A stretch of 64,000 bases of DNA from Guillardia theta CCMP2712 (Eukaryota > Cryptophyceae > Pyrenomonadales > Geminigeraceae). The stretch is taken from NCBI RefSeq assembly GCF_000315625.1, contig NW_005434602.1:350750-414749 (forward strand). The letters are read 5' to 3'. The stretch's first letter is position 1. Each line of letters opens with the position of its first letter. This document shows positions 58,122 to 64,000 of the stretch, piece by piece. The notes beneath the pieces were generated by a model that saw nothing but the letters and a program-made list of their open reading frames with translations, searched no databases and was not told the origin of the DNA. A program made the translations under genes and the position numbers.

Positions 58122-59199
58122 ATGCCTCCCTCGCCCCCTTTCCTCACTCGTGCTCTCGTGAGATCTTCCCTTCCCATCGCGTCGCTTTCTCGCCATGTAC
58201 ATCGATCTCGAGTCACGTTCACGCATCTTGACGGGACGCCCGGGCCTCTCCATCAGGCGCCAAGACATGTCCTGTCCTCTTTGTGGCACGTGCAAGGAGT
58301 GCTTGGATGCAGTGGCAGAAGGGCGACGGGAGATAGGTGGGCGACTACGGGAGCGGGAGCGGAGAAAGGGAAGGAGACAACTGTACAGGTAGTTATGTCG
58401 ACCAAGACACCATCAGCAGGGGGGGTCGGGAGCGCAGCGGCGGAGGAAAGCAGCAACAAGGAAAGGGGAGAGGCAGGGGACGGAGCAGAGGCAGGGGCGG
58501 GAAAGACAGGAGTGGAGGCAGTATCGACAACGGCGTCTCCTTCAGCAGGCGGGAAGGGAGAGTCACCACGAAAGGAGGAAAAAGACAGAAAAAGCAAAAC
58601 AGGGGCGTCGACAGCGAATGTCCCAACATCGAAATCATCTCCGATGAACAGCAAGCGTTTGAACGAAGATGAATGGAAAAAAGTGTTCGAATGTCCCACA
58701 TGCAGAGCTCGCTTCCCCATGTGGAAGAAGCTGTCGGTTCATCTTAAAAGGCGCAAGGTTCTGGCAGCATTTCTCGATCCTTGTTCTGTCTGATGCATTC
58801 ATTGGCAGCATATCCTGCGCGGGGTCGTGAAAACTTGGAAAGAGGTCAAGGAGCTGCTTCAGGTGAAGAAGAACCAGGAAACTCTTGAACCGCAGGTTTT
58901 GTTTGTCGTTGTACTTCAGGTATCTGACTTAGAGCTTGCAGATCGTTGACATGCTCAGAAACATTTATCGGATGCATGACATTGACAAGCCACCGAAGTT
59001 GACTAGGATGGATAGGGACACACGGTTGCCAAAGAAAAAGGGAAAGGTCAAGGGCCAACCTAGCAAAATTCTGGTTAAGCAGAAGTCTAAAAGCTCGGTC
59101 CGTGCAAGTTCGAAGAAAACTACTTCTCGTGCTGCAAGAAAAAGTTCTGCACCTCCCGCCTCCTCTTCAGCTGTTTCGCAGGTTCAGCCAGGGGCATGA
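58122..59199 (+). CDS. Zinc-finger protein (copy B)
   Basis: Three exons in phase: 58122-58757, 58809-58895 and 58942-59199, introns 51 and 46 nt; 326 residues. The finger FECPTCRARFPMWKKLSVHLKRRK is split by an intron exactly where copy A is split, and the next exon (HILRGVVKTWKEVKELL) aligns with copy A. The C-terminus is basic (LPKKKGKVKGQPSKILVKQKSKSS), probably for nuclear import or nucleic acid contact. The linker before the finger is Ala/Gly/Ser/Lys-rich and longer than in copy A. The first about 84 residues lie in a segment nearly identical to 38019-38271. An overlapping frame there (from 58195) encodes a peptide with [10 protein letters not shown], so the true N-terminal frame is not certain. 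Confidence 0.6.
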
Positions 59200-60427
59200 C
59201 GGAGGGTTGACAACAAGCCTTTCTTACGCTGATACTTAGTTTTGAGTGGTTTTGGGCATGCAGTCCAGTTCTTCAGCTATACAAAAAGGTTGAATCGGAC
59301 GATGAACGGTTCTGTTACCTTCTGATCATGTCAAAATGCGCCAGTCGCTTGGCTTGGGCATCAGCACATCCGAGCAGTCCTGACCATCTAAAGCCACAGT
59401 CAGCCTGAGAAGATGACATCCAGATGTTGCTGGCAGCTCCTGTCCGCTGTTGATGTCGGAAGGGGAGGGTTTTACGTGCACGATCTACTGACAAATGCTG
59501 GAACGTAGGTATAGTGCATGATTCTCGTATTTGAGTTCGCTGTCAAGGCTGTAAACATTTTTTCATGCGTGTTCCGCTTCGTGCATTACAGGATACAAGA
59601 GCTTGCAAGCTTGAAACAAACCCTGAAAGGCCTTCATTTGTGCATCATACAGATTAAGTTTTTGTGACACGTCAATGTATTTGAGTGACATCCATATCGA
59701 ATGTGAGAATGATTTCCTCATTTTCTTTTATCATTGTTCGTTTCCACGATTGTGAAAAACTTATTTGTCCCGAGAGATGCTTTCTCAAAACCTTCCTTCT
59801 TGCTTCCGTAGGGGAGTACTCTAGGATAACTTAGGATATCACCTTCATGCTTGCCTGAATCCCAAGTACGAATTCCGCTTTAGACTAAGATATTTTGTGA
59901 AAGGAGCTTTATACGATGACACTAGAACCTTGTACGAGTACAGACCCACCTTCAAATCAAACTTACAGCATCATAATCAATAGTGAAATCCCTATTACCA
60001 CACATGAGGCTGAATAATTTCCTCAGTCAACATTCTGCATCACCTGATACTGATGATGATAAGGTTTGGTGTTTGCAGCGTTTCGATATTATCTTCGCTC
60101 CCCTGGGACTTGCTACCGCGCTCACTTGTTGTTGGCAGGTCGAAGCCGACTGCTTCGAGCTTAACTGCTGCATCTTCAACAAGGAAGAGCAATTCCTCAA
60201 TTTTGATCACCGACCTGTAATTTCATTTGAAAGTAGCTGGATTGAGGAGATCGGGTGGGGAAGGCCATGGTGAACACAATTGTGATCGTCGCAAGTCAGA
60301 GGTTCAGGGTTTAGGGTTATTAAGGACAGCATCATGGTTTAGCGGCTCGTATCCGAGGACTCTGGAAACAAGATTCTCAAGAAATTTTTCCCAAAGGATT
60401 CCCAAGAAATTTTGAGAGTAGTTGGTA
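59200..60427. other. AT-rich intergenic region
   Basis: I see no convincing gene. A short TTAGGGTTTAGGG-like trace occurs at about 60305-60320, with short direct repeats (CAAGAAATTTT) near 60380-60415. Confidence 0.4.
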
Positions 60428-61226
60428 TTATTCATTAAAGATACTTAATCTCCTCACTCTCACAATCATGCGCCTAGATAGGCTCCGTCTACCCCTCTCC
60501 ATGGTTACAGCCCTGAAGATCTCAGCAAAAGGCTCCGCAACACCGTATCTCTCCGACAGCTTTCTCAGGATCTGGTGTACAGAAGTTATGTACCATAATG
60601 TCAAACCATGGCAGAATAAGAGCTTGGGACAACCAGCATACTCAATCTGCAGGTCATACGCATGCATCTCAAAATACCTAGCATACAACTCTTTGGGTAC
60701 AATGATTTCATCGGGATCGAACCCGTTGCAAAGCTCCCACATTCTGTACACTGCAATGGGTGATACTTGTGGCTGTATAGGCCGTAGTCGCTGCATTGTA
60801 TCGATGAACCGATGACACTGTTGTTCATACATGCTTATTTCCTCTGCTTTCCACGAAGTCTACGTTGAAATCCATCATCGGCCATTGGTTTTGCAGAGTA
60901 AAGCGATCATGTGGAAGGCTCCGTATAGATCCGAGATAAAGAGTGCTGATGAGATCCCGGTGACTGTTTCCTTCCTCCGCAATGCACAAGTGGAGAAGCT
61001 CTGGCAGGGAAGAGAGGACTTCAAGATCGATGGTCGAGCATTTGCTGCCGTACATGTAAGCATCGTGCATGATCGATCTTTCAAGATTCGAGCCAAGAGA
61101 GGACCGAGGGGCACAGGGGGCAGCTTTGCCGTCTATCGCTATCAGCTGCTGCGCCAGTCCCTGGCAGCGGTACAGCTCCAGCCGCTGGCAGGCATGCTGG
61201 TCGCTGGGCCAGGCCAGCAAGTCCAC
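60428..61226 (-). pseudogene. Possible frame-broken gene
   Basis: Two minus-strand frames (61226-60825 and 60832-60428) both look protein-like and meet with an 8-bp overlap but in different frames. The second contains RMWELCNGFDPDEIIVPKELYARYFEMHAYDLQIEYAG and LSERYGVAEPFAEIFRAV, with ordered hydrophobic spacing. No intron of normal form fits the junction. It may be a pseudogene, an assembly indel or two genes. A plus-strand frame (60831-61322) overlaps, so the coding strand is not certain. No family is recognised. Confidence 0.3.
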
Positions 61227-61303
61227 AAAGGCTTAGGTCAGAAAGGCTTCGTCGCTGTAGGGGCCAACGTCATCTGGAGACAGAGGGAGGTGGAGTGGAT
61301 CGG

Positions 61304-62413
61304 ATGGAGGGAGTACACCTGACTCTGTTCAGCGAGGACCCGAAGATCAGAGAGGCGCTCGCAGTCGAGCTGACAGCTGACAGCTTCGTGTCTAGGAACA
61401 AGCTCAAGAAGGCAGCAAGGATGCAGAAGAAGAAGGCAAGCCGCAGAGACGACAAGGAGATGAAGATCATCATCAAGTCGACGGCAGCATCTGGTCGCTT
61501 CACGAGGAAGGAGATGGAGGGGCTGTGCAACGGCGGCAACACGTCCATGGCAAGAGTCAAGAGAGTCTTGTTGGAGATCGCAAACAGGCTTGACATCAAA
61601 GTTGACGGAATTGACATGGAGGAGGATTTGAACACCAAGTCCTGGAACGGGTCGAAGCTATGCATCTTCCTCGGCTCCACGGACGATGCTCGACGCATGA
61701 TGAAGGAGCTGCCCTTCTATCTCGAAGGCGCAGCAACCAAGCTCGAAGCAGTCGGCTTCGACAGGGAGCCTGAGGCAGCTGGTCAGCGGGGCACCAGCGA
61801 CGCAGCGCAGCGACAGGCGGAGAGCGAGGGAGAGTGGCTGGAGTTTACAGGCCTGGAGAGGATCACAATGGAGGCAGCATCTCCGTCAAGCCAAGAGGAC
61901 ATGCAGCTCGTCAGCGAGCTGTCAGCAGTCATCGAAGATGCAGCTTCTCTGAACGAGACGGGGACGAGCGAGCCGATCAAGCTGGTCTTGGACAAGGCCG
62001 TTGGCAACCTCCACGACACCTTCTACTCTCCGGGGAGCCTGGAGTTCATGTCGCTGGGAGAGTGGGCGAAGACGCCAGAGGAGCAGGGAGTGGGACGCAA
62101 CGTTCTCAAGGAGAAGCTAGCGGAGTGGTTGCACAGCAAGCGCTGGACTCGCGTGCAAGGACCACGGGCAACGGCAGCTGCTGAGCTTGAGCAGGAGGCG
62201 GAGAGCGACGACATAGAGCGTCGATCTCTTAGCTTCCTGTTCATAGCACTGAGTAAATTCGCAGAGATGCATGTGCTGGCCTGCTCGCTGAAGGTGGACA
62301 AGAAGGACCGACTGCGGGTGGAGATGAGGGAAGATGACGAAGAAGAGGAAGACATGGAAGAAGAGCAAGGCGAGGGCGAGGAAGAAGACGGGGCGAGCCC
62401 GTACCGAGCTTGA
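61304..62413 (+). CDS. Charged hypothetical protein with acidic C-terminus
   Basis: An ATG-started frame of 369 residues. The N-terminal 150 residues are basic and helical, with a KKAARMQKKKASRRDDKE cluster and a segment CIFLGSTDDARRMMKELPFYLEGA that looks folded. The middle is Ser/Glu/Ala-rich. The last 40 residues are almost all Glu and Asp. No family is recognised. The 5' end overlaps a second plus-strand frame (60831-61322), so an upstream exon may exist. Confidence 0.45.
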   Translation: MEGVHLTLFSEDPKIREALAVELTADSFVSRNKLKKAARMQKKKASRRDDKEMKIIIKSTAASGRFTRKEMEGLCNGGNTSMARVKRVLLEIANRLDIKVDGIDMEEDLNTKSWNGSKLCIFLGSTDDARRMMKELPFYLEGAATKLEAVGFDREPEAAGQRGTSDAAQRQAESEGEWLEFTGLERITMEAASPSSQEDMQLVSELSAVIEDAASLNETGTSEPIKLVLDKAVGNLHDTFYSPGSLEFMSLGEWAKTPEEQGVGRNVLKEKLAEWLHSKRWTRVQGPRATAAAELEQEAESDDIERRSLSFLFIALSKFAEMHVLACSLKVDKKDRLRVEMREDDEEEEDMEEEQGEGEEEDGASPYRA

Positions 62414-62446
62414 GCTGAGCTCAAGGTAAGGAGAGAAGGTAGGAGG

Positions 62447-62575
62447 CGACCGAAGGCCAAGGTGAGGAGAGGCAACTCTCCTGACTGAGGCTGAGGAAGC
62501 TGAACGGAGGAGGAGTAGGTGGCGACCGAAGGCCAAGGTGAGGAGAGGCAACTCTCCTGACTGAGGCTGAGGAAG
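62447..62575 (+). repeat. 75-bp tandem duplication
   Basis: A unit starting GCGACCGAAGGCCAAGG and ending GGCTGAGGAAG appears at about 62447-62500 and again at about 62522-62575, almost identical. Confidence 0.85.
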
Positions 62576-62752
62576 CCAAGAGAAGACAGCAGACGTAGAA
62601 AGTAGAAAGAGACCTCAGAAACAGGGTTCGCATTGTAGGCCGTGTACTCCCAGTGCTCGCGCGCCTCTTTAGACTAGGATCAAATTGCAAAAGCCCACAA
62701 GGAGGCCGAGCAACACTAGCATTCTAATAAACTCACATAATAATAATAATAA

Positions 62753-62798
62753 TAGGGTTTAGGGTTTAGGGTTTAGGGTTTAGGGTTTAGGGTTTAGG
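62753..62798 (+). repeat. Interstitial telomeric repeat (TTTAGGG)n
   Basis: About 6.5 perfect tandem TTTAGGG units, the plant/algal telomere type, directly after an (AAT)n run. Sequence continues on both sides, so this is not a chromosome end as assembled. Confidence 0.95.
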
Positions 62799-63289
62799 CC
62801 AGAGGCATGCTGCTCTGCGGCGCGTAGGAAGAGCGCAAGGGGACCGGAGGAAGCTGCGAGGAAGAGGTTCGTATAGTTCAAAAAGCTTTCTTAGCATGGT
62901 TCTTCAGTATGATGAAAATGTTCGCAACCTGCTGTATCGGAGATCATGCCAATACACGCAGGGCGAGCGCTCTGGAGGCCACGTCGAGGAGGCCGCCGAC
63001 CTCGTCGAGAGGGTGAAGAACTTCGCGAAGCGGTATCCTGGTAGTAGGACAGCTCAGGCTCCTCTTCTTCTGCAAAAACTGTCAATCACTGACTTCCGTC
63101 AAACCACCGGACTTCGAACCCCCAGAGCAAATCAATCAACACCCGACCAGGGACGTAGAGATAGCTTACCCGCTGGAGCCGCCCCCAAAAAAGTAGAAAA
63201 AAAAAGACCAGATTTGCTAGGGGCTGCATATGGGTTTGTGAACGGCATGGAAGGCACGGGAGCCGCTGCTCCGACGGCTCAATCCCAGG

Positions 63290-63960
63290 CTTCCCAGTGG
63301 GCGGGGACTCGGAGTTTCCTACCGTCTGGGTTCCGGGCCGGCGGCCGGCGCCCGGGCCCGCGGCCCGGCCGGGACCGGCCGACTTAGACGGTGAGGCTCC
63401 AGTTTCCTTGCACCCGGGGCCGAGCCTGACTCACAGTAGTACGCTCAGTCTCTCTGACTCAGTGCGGCTTTCAAGTTCCGGGCAGTCACGTTCCTTCAAG
63501 TCCGACGGTCTGACCGTCGGACTCTGCCAGTGACGCGTTGCTCTCAGTTGGATCGAGTCCGAGGCTCAGCCTCGGACTTTGAACGTCGGCGGGCAGTCAC
63601 CAGCCGCTGACTCAGCGGCCCGGCTGAGCCTACTGCCAGGCTCAAACCTGGTCGCCGTCTCACCGTACGGTACGGTCAGTGCCTTCCGACTTCCTTGAAG
63701 TCCGGCGAACTTCGGAAGTTCTACCGTACGACTCTCCTGATTGTCCTCGTACTGATTTTTAACTTAACTTTGAGTAAAGTACACCGTACTACGGTACTAG
63801 TCGTACCGTAACGGTACCCAGAACGGTACCGGGCCGTAGCCTAGCATCCGGGGAGTCCGGCGCGGCGGCCCACTCAGTCCGATCATCCCGGGCCTTTTCC
63901 CCCTCCCCCACCCTGACCGGCTTACCTTCGCGGCGCACGATGCCGCGTTACTGTCCTTGC
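63290..63960. repeat. GC-rich self-complementary block 4
   Basis: CCGG-, CCGTACGG- and GGTACC-rich DNA with GAGTC/GACTC words, as in blocks 1-3. It contains the 40-bp AT-rich core at 63740-63779, identical to 42802-42841. The block reaches nearly to the window end. Confidence 0.7.
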
Positions 63961-64000
63961 TGCCAGGCAAGGGAGCAACTGCGATGAGATGCTGTTACCT

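Noticed and set aside
62896-63387. Plus-strand frame starting VLQYDENVRNLLYRR
   Set aside because: The first 60 codons look protein-like but the frame runs into GC-rich block 4; too weak to call a gene, though an exon is possible.

Overview
This window is nuclear DNA from a eukaryotic microbe. Coding regions are split by very short GT-AG introns, mostly about 35-60 nt, and almost every exon chain I rebuilt stays in phase across the joins. There is one 100-N assembly gap (37778-37877), TTTAGGG-type telomeric repeats sit inside the sequence, and a PP2C phosphatase carries a signal peptide followed by a Ser-Ala-Phe motif. That motif, the intron style and a Fanzor gene fit an alga with a secondary red plastid, most likely a cryptophyte such as Guillardia theta. 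The species name is inference; the eukaryotic nature is seen directly.

Region 1 (1-8.5 kb) is the accessory region. A partial minus-strand nuclear-type protein (1-1505) and a RING-finger protein (1710-3793) diverge from a 204-bp promoter packed with TTTTAAAA-like palindromes. A Pro/Met/Ser-rich protein (3988-5490) follows. Then comes an apparently intact Fanzor (5737-7656), a eukaryotic relative of TnpB RNA-guided nucleases, with the RuvC Asp residues, a candidate Glu and a four-Cys zinc finger. A strong hairpin lies just past its stop, where these systems usually carry the end of the guide (omega) RNA.

Region 2 (8.7-37.6 kb) holds a Patched/Dispatched-like RND transporter (8708-12651), a minus-strand coiled-coil protein (12942-14688), an 18-kb gene for a secreted protein of about 5,998 residues made of alternating filamin-type and PA14 modules (16411-34514), and a convergent RNase II/R-type exoribonuclease (34873-37578, minus).

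Region 3 (37.7-48.2 kb) holds the gap, a multi-exon zinc-finger gene, a PP2C phosphatase with a plastid-type leader, two unrecognised basic proteins and a nucleolin-like RNA-binding protein. Region 4 (50-62.4 kb) holds a multi-pass membrane protein, a right-handed beta-helix protein, an ankyrin-repeat protein, a second zinc-finger gene that shares an almost identical 5' segment with the first, a frame-broken reading frame and an acidic hypothetical protein, followed by an interstitial telomere repeat.

Across the window lie blocks of unusual GC-rich DNA built from short self-complementary words (14.9-15.8, 42.6-43.3, 49.0-49.9 and 63.3-63.96 kb). Three of them are paired with a C-rich ACCCCTACCCC-type block in the same relative order, and two share an identical 40-bp AT-rich core. 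I cannot assign these to any known family; they are the least explained structure here. The genes do not form an evident pathway, which is normal for a eukaryotic nuclear region.
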